In this document: piece by piece, positions 12,001 to 23,997 of the stretch | How positions within the stretch are numbered: position 1 is the stretch's first letter | Layout: the number at the start of each line of letters is the position of its first letter | From: Larix kaempferi | Lineage: Eukaryota > Streptophyta > Pinopsida > Pinales > Pinaceae | Length of the DNA: 64,000 bases | NCBI GenBank assembly: GCA_027924585.1 | Contig: BSBM01000050.1 | Location: 3,224,001-3,288,000 of the forward strand | Direction: 5' to 3' | Notes under the pieces: generated by a model | What the model was told of the DNA's origin: nothing | Seen by the model: only the letters and a program-made list of their open reading frames with translations | Databases searched by the model: none | Made by a program: the position numbers and the translations under genes

Positions 12001-12017
12001 AATTAGGTATTAGCAAG

Positions 12018-15000
12018 GTACGTTGTTGAAAGGTATTACTACTCTGTGTGTTGATAGTTATTCGAATTGAGTGTTGGAGGTGTTCAAACCGTGCATTTCA
12101 TGAGAGTTATTTGGTTCTATCGTTGGTAGTGATGAACTTCGAATTTATTTCAACTCGGCACCAAAGATGTCTCCATGGCTACGACTGTTGTTTTGACAGG
12201 GCGTCGCCAACGTTCCCCGAAGGTAAACTCTCGTAGTCCTGAATTCTTGTTGCAATGTATCTTGTTTTTCTTTTTTCCTTCAAATACGTTTCGTTTGGAC
12301 AAACTTCAACCCCCCCCTTTTTTTTTAAAGTCTTGGCAGGTAACCTTCAGCGTCATGGGAAAATTTAAGGAACTGTCGACGGATATCAAGCATTAACCGA
12401 TAAGCCCCAGTGGCAAACCCTTTGTAGAACCTCGGGCAGATGCAGACAACAGTGAAGTTGTATCAGTTGTCGTTTTCTTACTGTCATTGATCTTTAATAG
12501 ACTTGTGTCTAGTCTTTGAGTCTGTAAAAAGGTGCCTTTGGCTACCTGGTTAACGTTTAAGTTTGAAAGTCTTGAGGTTTTTTGTTTTGTTTTTAGTTCC
12601 GTATTGAACCAGCAATGTGACTTTGTCGAGGGTTTCAATCCTCAGTTGAGCTTTGACAATAAAATACCACTGTTTCTATTTCCAAAACAATGTTTATGTT
12701 TCATTTTTTATGGGGTTTCGACCCAGGTTAAAGTTTGTGTATAAAATAAATGTGGAACCTTCTCTGTTATCATTTCGTTTGTAATGAATTTTAACTTATG
12801 AACTCTTATGATATGAGTTTAAGATGTGTGTGTAAGAATGGTAGAAGAGATAGTATAGGTGTTAACTTGAAATCGTCGTTTTTGGTTCGTTTTCCTTTGC
12901 TGAAACATAGGTGACCGAAATGAAAGGGAAACTTAGATAACTTGAATTGTTTTATGGAAAGGGTATTGCCCTTGGCCTTTCGACCAGAATGATCACTATG
13001 AAATAGTCTTTAAATACTGTAGATGAAATAACATTTATTTGTTATGTTGATACAAGGGTTTTATGAAATGATAAAAAAAAATAAAGTCTAGGGTTTTTGT
13101 ACAATATGATAGGAATAATTGTAGTAATAAATAAAACAAAAATGTGTTTGTTTTAGCAACAATTTTGCAGTGGAACAAGTAAATTTTCAACGGGTTTAAA
13201 AGTGAAATATATAGAAGGCAAGAACTTCTAAATTTCCAGTTTGAAAAATAAAGGGTTAGATCTGTACAACATTGTTATGAAATTGGTTTTGATAAAACAT
13301 GAAACAACAAAGATTTTCTTAGCTAACTATGTTTCACCGAAATTCTCACGATTGAAATTTTGTTATTTGAAGATCATAAATAGCACTGTAAAGGAATTTA
13401 CAGAAGTCTGAACTTCCAATTATACTAAATCATCTAACTTACTAACAGTAGGAAAACTTTAAGAAAAATAAACAGAGTTGTAATCTTTTCATCAATCTTG
13501 GCAAATTTGCCTATCAAATTCACTCTCTTTTAATCTATCTCTGTACTAGAGTATGATGCTAATCCTTCTTGCATGGGGAAAAATACAGAGATTATTTTAT
13601 TCAATCAAATCAATTTTCTATAGAATTATTAATTCACTCAGGATATTGAAATAAATTTGTAAAATAAAACAGTACAAGTTAATATGTAACAGAACTTTAA
13701 CATGTATGAAACATATAAGAAAATAGAACCTGTAGATGAATATAAGGCCGACAAACACCCAAGGAGGCCTGTTCCTCCCAACCTATTCCAGAAGAAGCAA
13801 CAGAACTGTTGGATTCTAGTGAACCCTCGAGCCTGATTACTGAGCCACTAAGTAGATGGAATCTGTGTAGAAGCAAGGCACCCAAAAATGCCTTCTGCAC
13901 TCAGCATCAACCTCCTGTGATAAAATGCCTTATGCACTCAGAATCAACCTCCTGGACTCAAACAGATTTTAGCAGACTCATAACATGATCAACAACATAG
14001 CATATCCCCTCATCAAATCTCTTGGGTGCAACACAGCAGAACCCCAAGGTAAATTTCCTCTTCAGGAAAAGTGATGAACCTCATTTCAAAATTTGATGGC
14101 TATTATATAGACTGCCTAGGTCTTTAGCGGTTAGTTTAGAATAAATGAGCCTCAAGCTCCAGTCCCATCTTTCAGGGCACTATGACCAAATTTCAAGGGA
14201 GTTGTCCCATACCAACAGCTAGTTAGTTGTATCATGATGCTGCCACTTGTCCATTGCCTTCTACCCTAGATTCCATTCCACCTAGGGGATCAGTAACCAC
14301 TCTTTCAACAGTCCTCTTAGGTGTTTTTCTCCTATTTTATTTATTTAATAATAATATATTGTGCAAATTACAATCATCCTTGGACACGTGTCCAACATAA
14401 AACTTTACAATAAAAGTTATAATAATGTTTGTTAACACAAAATAATTTCCAGCTAAAAGGGTATGTTACATCAATGATGTTTGTTTTGATAGGAAGGTAG
14501 GGGTGTCCCTCCACAAAAGGGTTTCAATTTTGCATTTTTATGGAGTTTAATTTATTAAGCTTATAGAAAACATGAGTTCTCTATGGCTATATTCGTATTT
14601 ACATGATATAAAATTGGTAGATTGGTAGGTTGTGGTGTGAAACATTTTCAATTCTCATATTTTCTAAGAATTGCACTATCAGTCTTTTACATTCTTTGTT
14701 ATGTTGATCTCTTGACTAGGTTGCGTTTTATGCATTTTTCCTTCCCAAGTAATATTTCTTTGGGTGTTCTGCTATCCAATGCTACAAATTGATCAGTCGC
14801 CCTTGGAATCCTAGTGGGATCATTATTAGCATTATACTATTATTTTATTTAGCATCTTGTTTGCTTATACTAAGATGTGTTAGGGATCCTATTTGTTACA
14901 ACTTGGTAATATGATATAAAGTGGGTGTTAAAAATGGGTTGATAAAATTGGATACCTACAATATTTGGTGAAACTAGGGGTTTTCTTAATTAGAAAGGCA

Positions 15001-15129
15001 TATTGGGAGGGGGGTTCAATAATACAATTTTAGGATGCATTTTCCAATATTTAGTGAAAATAGGGGTATTCTTTAATATCATGCGAACGATCGTGCTATG
15101 TAACAAGTTCACTGAGTGAACCCCCCATG
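12018..15129. other. AT-rich DNA with no recognisable gene
   Basis: I see no supported gene or repeat boundary. Open frames at 12048-12744 and at 13697-13900 (minus) carry no recognisable motif. A homopolymer-rich stretch lies near 12310-12330. The left edge of the 2.6-kb composite repeat begins at about 15130. Confidence 0.55.
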
Positions 15130-17974
15130 GTAAAATGTATGCAAGATGTGTTTAAATCACATGATCATAGATCATTGGTAGAAATTTAGAATCAAAATAA
15201 GTTACAAACCTTGTAAGTGCCAGTGAATCAATAAATGAATAAGGTTATTTTTCCATGTTTTTTTCCAAAAAAAGATTCGCCAATTTGCATTTTTTGAAGC
15301 CCCATTTCGCCCAATTTTGATGGGGTAAACTTTTTTCACTCTAAAATTCACCAAATTATTATATAAACTATATAAAATCCTTAGAAATTGAAATAATTTT
15401 AGAAAAATATCGCCAAATATTTTATAGTTAAGATTTTAAGAATTGGTAAGATTCACCAAGGTTTATACACTTTTAAATAAGTATGGTTCCTTAAAATTAT
15501 CCCTAGTCAAATCCAAGATCTTCCATTCATAGTGTCCTTTTGTGTAAGCGACAATCGGCTTTTGAAGTGTTGTCATGAAACTGTCGTCATGGACAGAGAA
15601 GTGTTTATTTGGGATACAATAGATTCCCCCTAATGTATGAGGTCAAAAGGGAACATGATGGCCAAAATACATTATAAACACAATATATTGTGATGTGGAG
15701 TCGACGAAATTGGAGGGTCCAAGAATCTTAGTCTCAACAAAGTACATGAAACATAAAAAGCTGTCTGAAAATCTCATTCCTAGGATAGATATATCCCATG
15801 TTCAAGATGATCACCAGAAAGATACAGTGTGGATCCAACATATATATGTAATAGATGTAACTATCATGGCCACAAGAAATACACAGTGGATCCATATGAT
15901 ATATATAAATGGTTCATGGCCATAAATGAACAAAGTGGATCCATTCCCAATAACTGATCATAGCCACAAACGATGCAAGGTGGATCTATGCTAAACTGGA
16001 GATCATAACCCATCATGTGACAATTTCCTATTACATGTCCATGGATGTATTCAACAAGAGAAGGTCATTGTTTCTATAGACCCTAGTAGCAAAAATAATT
16101 TCATAAATGTTAGTGTGGCTAAAATATTGCAAGTTCAAGCAAAGCATATTCAAAGCACACATGTTGAGGATGAAAATGTTCAAATTTTTAAAGATTTGAA
16201 GGTTACTATGGATAAGTATGCGTTTCATTCATATTTTTATGCTATGGATATAGATAATGTGGATATTGTTTTGGAATATCTTTGGATGGACTCAATTAAT
16301 ACCATTAATATCAATGTGCAAAATAAGTTTTTGAAGCTATGTTATAAGAAGACGAAAGTTACATTGTAGGATATTTCTCTAACTAAACAAGAAGGGCCCA
16401 AGGGGTCATATGAAGAAGTCCTTGCAAGTAAAATAATTGAAGTATCTACACACATGACAAATGTATAGTTTGAGGTTGAATTAGAAGAAGAAAAAATTAT
16501 AGAAGCACATAAATAAATTCCTCGGAAGAAAATTCCAAGGATCTAAATACCGCAACGAACAACATGTTCAAGAGTCAAAGAAAGAAGAACCAATAGCTAA
16601 GGATGTAGTCTATTGACACCCACACCATCATGAGAAATAATAGTCATAAAGGAAAGGTTGGGAGCATCAGTAATATGGAACAAAAAAGGAAACCAATATG
16701 GAGGAAGATGGAGGACTAAAATCAATGCATGGAACTAGAGGAGAAACCAGAATTAAGATTGTGGTGGAAAGGAAACAGGTGGAGTGCCCCATGTACACAT
16801 TTCACTAGTATGGATGGATGCTCATGCTTTGTACCACCTGGCTACATTTCTTAATAGATGATATTATATGTATTCCTCCCATGTTTCGAGGATGAAACAT
16901 GTGAAGTGGGGTGGAATGTTATGTATATAGGGGGGATAATATGGGGTCGTACCCAGGGAGGTACCCAGGGGAATAATGTATGTATTTTGGCCATAATCAT
17001 GAATAGGCCGACTTGGTGTTGATGGGTATTAAATAGCCTCAATAAGTAGTTATATGAAATAGTATAATAATACGTGGTAGTTGGAATAATCCCCTTAGAA
17101 ATATGTTGTACGGAAAACAATCCTATGACTGGGTTGAGATCACCAACATATTAAAAGAAGGGAGACTGAAATAGAAAACTCTATTAACAAGCAAATGAAA
17201 TTGATAATCATGCATATGATGACATTTAGACCAAGAAAACTCTGATTAAAAATATATTTAAGGAGAGAGGATTTATGCACCTTGTTTATAATGGTTGATC
17301 CAAGACACTCCTTCCTTTGCTTTGAATCTTCTCCAATTTGCCCAAGCTTCAACCTGTAAAAATTATAAAGGTAACCTTCCTCAAACACATTTGACAATAC
17401 TAAATATTATTGATGAATTAAAAGAAGAACAAGAACATTGATCTATAAATCAACTTTCAATATAAAGTGCTAATTTATTTATCAAACATGAAATTAACTC
17501 AGAATTTGGGAACGAAAATATGTCAAATCTCTATTGAAAAAGTAGAAACAAGTATAATGTTACCTCTTCTCTGCTTCAGCACCTCGTGAAACCAAGACTC
17601 TGGGCCTCTTGCATGTCTTCTCCAACAATCCCAACCAATCTCCAAATATATCAAGGAATGGATATCAATGCATAGGGGAAAAGGGGATGGATACGAGATA
17701 ATTCCTCCATCATAACCTCACTTGGGAAAAAGGTCCCTCTCATGGCCTATCTTCCTTGATTTTATAGTAAGTGGAGATAGTTATGATCGGATAAGAGGAG
17801 GTTGTAAGTGATGGCGTGGTTAGTCAAACCACCATAATTGCCCCTATTTCTGAATTTTTTTTATTTATTTGGTATTTTTAGGGGAAATCACTAGAAATTT
17901 GAAGTAAACAGGTGAGTAAATCACTGGAAAACTACAGGAAACAAGAAATTTCAATATTTAGTTCAAAAGTGCTA
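15130..17974. repeat. Composite repeat, unit 1 (about 2.85 kb)
   Basis: Starts with GTAAAATGTATGCAAGATG, which recurs at 17975 and, as GTAAATTATATGC, at 29719. The unit holds, in order: an LTR-end-like block finishing GGGATACAATAGATTCCCCC near 15620; a stretch with GTGGATCCA repeats; a plus-strand protease relic; and an LTR-like block starting TGTTATGTATATAG at 16918. Compared with the other copies it has about 290 extra bases near 15240-15530. The left side of the first block is truncated. Confidence 0.8.
16010..16520 (+). pseudogene. Ty3/gypsy retropepsin relic (copy 1)
   Basis: The plus strand reads through a degraded aspartic-protease region: an NFINV-like strand, the IQSTHVE and FKDLKVTMDKY stretches, MDIDNVDIVL, LWMDS and an LKLCYKK end, then a stop at about 16367. 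Ty3/gypsy polyproteins have this series between gag and RT. The catalytic D-S/T-G triplet is replaced by I-D-P-S-S. No RT follows, and the DNA passes into an LTR-like block at 16918. A near-identical relic lies at 27745. Lineage unresolved. Confidence 0.65.
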
Positions 17975-18429
17975 GTAAAATGTATGCAAGATGTGTTTAA
18001 ATCACATGATCATAGATCATTGTTAGAAAATTAGAATCAAAATAAGTTACAAACCTTGTAAGTGCCAGTGAATCAATAAATGAATAAGGCTATAGCATAT
18101 AAAGTCAAATACAGTATGTTCCATTCATGGTGTCCTTTTGTGTAAGTGACAATATACTTTTGAAGTGTTGTCATGAAACTGTCATCATGGACAGAGAAGT
18201 GTTGATTTGGGATACAATAGATGCCCCCTAATGTATGAGGTTAAAAGGGAACATGATGGCCAAAATACATTATAAACACAATATATTGGGATGTGGAATC
18301 AACTAAATAGGAGGGTCCAAGAATCGTAGTCTCAACAAAGTACCTGAAATAGAAAAAGGTGTCAGAAAATCTTATTCCTGAGATAGATATATCCCATGTT
18401 CAAGATGATCACCAGAAATATACAGTGTG
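17975..18429. repeat. Composite repeat, unit 2, left part
   Basis: Matches 15130-15825 and 29719-30171, including the GGGATACAATAGATGCCCCC junction near 18205. It is cut at 18429 by the 9.1-kb element and resumes at 27556. The flanking GTGTG at 18425-18429 is one copy of the target-site duplication. Confidence 0.85.
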
Positions 18430-19474
18430 TGTTGTGAGAAAATCTCCCTACGGATAAGTAGATATCCCCTTGGGATTGGAAAAGGCCCCTAGTTGCCTAC
18501 CCAAGACAGAGAGGAAACAAATAGACACTATAGTCCTCTTAGATCTAGCTCATACATCATCTAACAAGCTATGGAAAGACAAAGAAAGTAGATGGTGTAC
18601 CTCACTCTGATGGTTGTCCTTGTTGCTCCTAAGTTGCTCCAGCTCCAGCCTTTGATCATGGACTTATGAACCTGTTCACAAAGGAAAGACAACACCTTCA
18701 CCAAATCAATATATATAAACAAATATCTAACTATAAAACATACACAATTCCATGCATTCATCATTAACAACATGAAAATGAGAGGAACAGGCTGAGTTAT
18801 ATTAATGATAAGAAAGCCAAAAGAAGTTGATTACAATTTTATACCTTGATGCCCAAAGTAGCAGCACCTCCTTCCTATCTCTCCAACATCACCCTTGTAA
18901 GACTCATAGGATCATAAGTTTAGTGCTTCCAAGATCACCCCCCCATAGCTCATGGATGGCTCTCTTTAAGTAGGATATGGGAGGCCAACCACTAAGAGGA
19001 GATTATGGATCTAAGTGAATAATATGTGGATCAAGGATCTAAACCATGCCAAGGAGGGAATGTGAGATGGGATTTGAAGGGGTACCTCATCCTAAGAAAA
19101 TCTCCATGAGATCCAAGATCCAAAATCAAAGGGATAAGCCTAAACCAAAATTGTCGATCTCCTATAACTAAGCAAAGCGCGACAATATTGAAATTGTCGC
19201 TCCCCAATAGACATGCAGGGCACGATAATTTGAAATTATCGCTCCCCCATAGGCATGCAGAGCGCGATAATTCCAGAAGGCTAATTTTTGGAGGTGGTTA
19301 AGGTGGGTTTCGACCCCTTGCTTGTTGGATTTGCTTCCAAATGTGACTAGGGAAGTGATCAACATTAGAATGAAGGGTCCTAACACCCTTAGGAGACATA
19401 AACATCATGTTTTCCATGGTGGTGAAACATGTATATTCTCACTTACACATGGTGTGGAAATTTGAGGTATAATA
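18430..19474 (-). repeat. 3' LTR of the 9.1-kb element (1045 bp)
   Basis: On the minus strand it runs from TATTATACC to CTCACAACA, so the 5' terminus is TA instead of the usual TG. It is preceded by the purine run TTTAGGGGGCATC (19475-19487). It includes three tandem blocks near 19150-19275 with GCGCGACAAT / ATTGTCGCTCCC pairs. One is a perfect 8-bp inverted repeat at 19179-19200. Confidence 0.9.
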
Positions 19475-21430
19475 GATGCCCCCTAAAGTGTGAGGTCGAA
19501 AGGAATCTGATGGCTGAAACACTTTACCAATAATAAGTCTGCAAGGATATCTGAAGGAGAAATGGAGAAGAGCTGTAAGAAAATATCAACAATATGTCTA
19601 ATGACCCCGAGGCGGGCATACCCATGCTCAGAACAACTGACTCAAAGCATGGTTTCTGACCAATACATTGAAGATCCATGATAGTACTGACTTAACAAAT
19701 GACTGAAGACAAATCATGGCTACTAGACTACAAGCGTAGATCCATGATAAGACAATAACATAGCCACGACCAACACAAGAGTGGATCTGTGTGACAGTAC
19801 ATTAATTAGGTCACCAACATAATGTCCATGTGGGAACCTACTCAAAAAATCACCATCGCAACCTGGATGTGCTAAATAGACTTCAGAACCATCCAGGGTC
19901 TTCTACCCGATCCCAAAATGATACGAATATAACCATGTGATTACAAGATGTTGAAGTCGAACATGGTAGAAACCACTTGATTACTGGTCAATAATGTAAA
20001 CCGTTAACAAGTGCGAGGGAAATCACCAATGATGACAATGACTCCCAAGGTATCATAGTACATCTCGACAAAATGTGAATAGATCAGTTGACGTTGAACA
20101 TTTGCGAGATCATTCGATCAGGGGTCAATGATGAAAACCTACTATCGAATATGAGGAAACCTACCATTAAGGCATGCAAGTACCAAGGTACTAAGGGTTG
20201 TTTCTAAGACTAATTCTTGGATAATGAGTTGAAGTCGACAGGAATAGACTCGTCAAAGGAGGGCCATAATGAATCCCACATCAACGACACGAAACCGACA
20301 TAGGAAAGTGATGTGAAGTAATTAAATAGATGAGTATGTACTGACACAAGGATGTGAAGGCTGACAATATTGCAGAGGCTGACTCAGGTAAACTTCCCTT
20401 GAACTCTGAATGGCACGACTATAATGACTTGGCAGCATTGACTCAACAAGGCATAGACCAAGATATAATGCAACGATGACTGAGGCATTCTTCAGGTGAC
20501 TTGAAGGAGTGGGACAACTCATGGAATTAGCATGACTCAGAGACAAGCAGATTACCCAACTGTATGACAAGACGCAAATAGGTGCCATGTTCAAGGGCGA
20601 CACAAGCTGCCATAAAGTTTTCTAAAACAAACATAGTTTATTCCTCCCCAACCCCCATCATGCTTGACGAGTACCTCTTTGTTTTTTAACGAGCTTGAGG
20701 AGGATAAAAGATGCTCGGTATAGCTCATCCTTTGGATGAGTCCAATCTCCCATGTTTTACGAACCTGAGAAAGGAGGGGTTCGGTCCCAAAAGGGTCCTT
20801 TGATGTTTGATTTTACGAGTCCAAGGAAGGGAAACTCGATGATTTTTCATGTTTAGAGAGTCTGAAATAATCTAAAGATGACTCCACGGTTTTGAATTTT
20901 TTGTAAAAGTTAGTCCCTAGACCCCAAAAAGTGTAAAATAATATTTGGAGGAACTCTCCCAGTCAAAGGTTGACTGAGGTATACCTTTCTCGTAAATAGT
21001 CTAAACGGTCCGAAAAAGGGTTAACCTACCACCGAATAGACATCCTTTCAAATCCTTTTATGAGCGTAAAAGAAACAAGTTCGCTCGGCAATCTTTTCCT
21101 ATTGTAGGAGTTTGAAAAGAGATTAAAGAGGACTCCATGTACAACTTTGTCATGGTTGGTGACCGAGTATGACAAAGGAAAAGTAAACTTGACACAGTTC
21201 CTTTTCCATAAATAGTCTAGCGAGGCCAGATAAAGTGATAAACATATACTCGTTAGACACACCTTTTTACTCAATTTTTAACGAGCACGACAATGGTATC
21301 AAAAGCACTCAGAATCTTTTTCATGTTTGCATCCATAGCATGAAAAAGGAAAAAGTAAGCTCAAACCACTTTTCATATTTTTAACTAGAGTACGAAAAAG
21401 TGAAAAGTAAGCTCGACACCTCTTACTGTT
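19475..21430 (-). other. 3' UTR of the 9.1-kb element, proximal to the LTR
   Basis: No coding sequence supported. The stretch 19800-20060, read on the minus strand, matches the 3' UTR of the large Tat element near 59.47-59.63 kb. It also shows degenerate repeats of a GTGGATCCATG / CATGGCCAC type near 19670-19800. The open frame 20322-20603 has no recognisable motif. Confidence 0.7.
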
Positions 21431-21433
21431 TTT

Positions 21434-22330
21434 AACGAGCTCGAATAAAGGTTGGAAGAATGCTCGTGGTATCTGCTTCATTTTTTAACGAGCTCGAGTA
21501 AAGGTTGGAAGAATGCTCGTGGTATCTGCTTCATTTTTTAACGAGCTTGCAACAGAAAATGAACTATGCTCGGGATTATTTTCATGGTTTAGCGAGCTCG
21601 AAACCCAAAAGAAAGTTTGCTCGAAATGGGATACTTCCCAACATGATGTCCAGAGGTTGGAAAGTTTTCCCCCAGCACAAAAAGCTGAGGGCTTACCTCT
21701 AGTATTATTTCTAAAGGATGGAGACATGCCCCCCAAGTTTCGTTTCGTTCGTCTACTCTTTTTCTTCATCCAATCAAACTCATGGTTACTAATAGGAATA
21801 TGTTCACCATGGGAGGACGAAAAAAAAGGATTAAATAGCATAGGTGAATGAAATGAAGGTTCATATATTAAATATGGTGAAAGACTCGACTCAAGAGGAG
21901 GGGATCTGTTTCATTTTTTAACGAGCTTGACGCAGAAAGGGAACTATGCTCAGGGTGACATGTTTCATTTTTTAATGAGCTTGACATATAAAGGGAACTC
22001 TGCTCATGACGGGTTTCATTTTTACACAAGCTTGAAACTAAAAGTAAACTATGCTTGTAGGGGCCTATTTTATTTTTTAACGAGCTTGAAACAAAATGAA
22101 CTATGCTCGAAATGACCCATTTCATTTTTTTAACAAGCTTAAAATGGAATAAAACTCTGCTCAAAATGGCCCATTTCATTTTTTAACGAACTTAAAACGG
22201 AATAAAACTCTACTCGAAATGGCCCATTTCATTTTTTAATGAGCTTAAAATGAAATAAAACTCTGCTTGAAATGGCCCATTTCATTTTTTAACAAGCTTA
22301 AAATGGAATAAAACTCTGCTCAAAATGACG
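21434..22330 (-). repeat. About 53-bp degenerate tandem array in the 3' UTR
   Basis: Units hold TTTCATTTTTTAACGAGCTTG followed by a stretch ending in GCTCGAAATG. Clear steps of 53-54 bp are seen at 21434, 21487 and 21540 and again at 22117, 22171, 22224 and 22277. Units between are more diverged. The AACGAGCT motif also occurs at 31.2-31.8 kb and, in the opposite orientation, at 58.3-58.8 kb. Confidence 0.85.
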
Positions 22331-22439
22331 GTTGGTTCCTACCAACATGATGTCCAAAGGTTGGTGGTGTGCCCCTTCGCCTAAAGAGCCAGGGGGTAGC
22401 TCCAGCATGATGTCCAGAGGCTGGATACATTCCCCCTAT

Positions 22440-23997
22440 CCTTAAGGGGAAGAAACCACTAGGACATGTGGAACATTTATGGAAGTCTAATGGCTGGAAA
22501 TCATGTGATGATTGGGTGTCATGAAGGAAAGTTGATCAACGGTCACAATCCTCCCATCATAGGGAAAATACATCACTCGAAAGAGTGTGGACACAATGGC
22601 TTTCATAGCATAGACATAATCACGTCCAAGGAGTAGATTGAAATCTAAAGGAGTAGATTGAAATCTAAAGGACCTTGGACAACCATGACATCAACATGAA
22701 TAGTTTTACCTCTCAACGTGATAGGTAACTGCGGGAGAATACCTAAAGGTCTGGTAGGCCTTTTACTACAAGCCAACATCTGGCCGATAACCGACACAAG
22801 ATGAGGAGATCCTATAGCTTTCTAAGCATTTGAGGATAAAATACTAACAACAACTCCCTCGTCAACTATAGTGCGAAATATTTCCTTATCAGCAACACCT
22901 ATAGATATCTGGAAAGGAACATCTGAGGGGAGACGAGATTCTACTAGACTATTCCAATCAAATGAAATAACCTCAATACTTGGAGGGGGTCCCATGGAAA
23001 CGCACTCTTCCCCCCCATGATCGGAACTGACCAGAAAAACATCAGTGGTTATCAATCCACTCTCATTGGGGAGAGTAGGATGAGATGAAGACTGTGTCAA
23101 GGTGATAGTTGCAGTCTGAACGCTCTCTGATAGAAAAGTGAGATCGAGTAGAGATGACAACGACTCAATCACTTCACTCTCAGAAGGAAGAGTGGGATCA
23201 ATTACAGATGAAACTGAATTGATCACTTGGTCAACTAGCGGGGGGTTGAGGGACAAATTACTATCACTTGTTGGAAGCACCTGTTGAGGACTAGTAATAT
23301 CTTCCAACCACCATGAAGCTTCATCCATGCTTGGAAAAATCAAAGTACGGTGCATACCCTTCCATATCAAACAGGGATACAGGACTTTACGCTTTCGACC
23401 CTTCACTAACGGGTCACTGGTCGAGGGAGTGTCATCAACATGATGGTCATAGGTTGATGATACAAGTGGTTTGGGGTTTTTAGACCACACTTCTGACACA
23501 TAGGAAAGACCAAGACAATATTTGAGAAGGTGATCACCCTTGCAAATTTTGCAAGGGAACTTGGGTTTACGAGGTGTTCGAGTAGAATGACTGCCGTTGG
23601 AGGCAGATGGTTGATGCTTGGTCTCTTTCTTATCCTTCTTCTTCTTAACTTTCCTTTTCTTCTTCTTCTTATCCTCTTGGTTACTAACATTACTACTTTG
23701 ATCAAGCAAGGAAGAAGGGACGGAAGAAGACGCATCCGGCGAAGAAGGGGAAGGATCAGTTGGGGATGTACACTCTCGTAGTGGAGAGTTAACATTTGAA
23801 ACATTGGGTACAGCCAGGATCACCATATTAAATAAACACACTAGTAATCCTATGGTTAATCCAGGAAGATTTAAGGTGGCAATAAAGGGAGGACCAATAT
23901 CTCCAACTGGAGGAAAGACAAAAGGCATCCCTTGAAAAGGGGCCTCTTGATTGGTAGTCCCAGAAGGAGCTTGGGTGCATGGAGATGAATTATCCAT
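22440..23997 (-). pseudogene. Reduced gag-protease frame of the 9.1-kb element
   Basis: The open frame covers 22822-23997 (391 codons from ATG 23997). The proline-rich N-terminus is followed by a lysine/arginine-rich stretch, a zinc knuckle CKICKGDHLLKYC (C-x2-C-x3-H-x4-C, the same spacing as in the large Tat element) and a second, broken knuckle (CLIW...). Near the end is a retropepsin segment with D-E-G in place of D-S/T-G. The conserved gag core is absent, so it was probably deleted. After the TAG the same frame keeps protease similarity (GKTIHVDV, DFNLLLG, VSTLFRVMYFP) down to about 22440, with further stops and a 20-bp direct duplication at about 22633-22672. The missing RT means the element cannot mobilise itself. 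Confidence 0.75.

Noticed and set aside
23530-23781. Leucine-rich plus-strand frame resembling a membrane protein
   Set aside because: Shadow of the lysine-rich gag region on the minus strand (AAG codons read as CTT).
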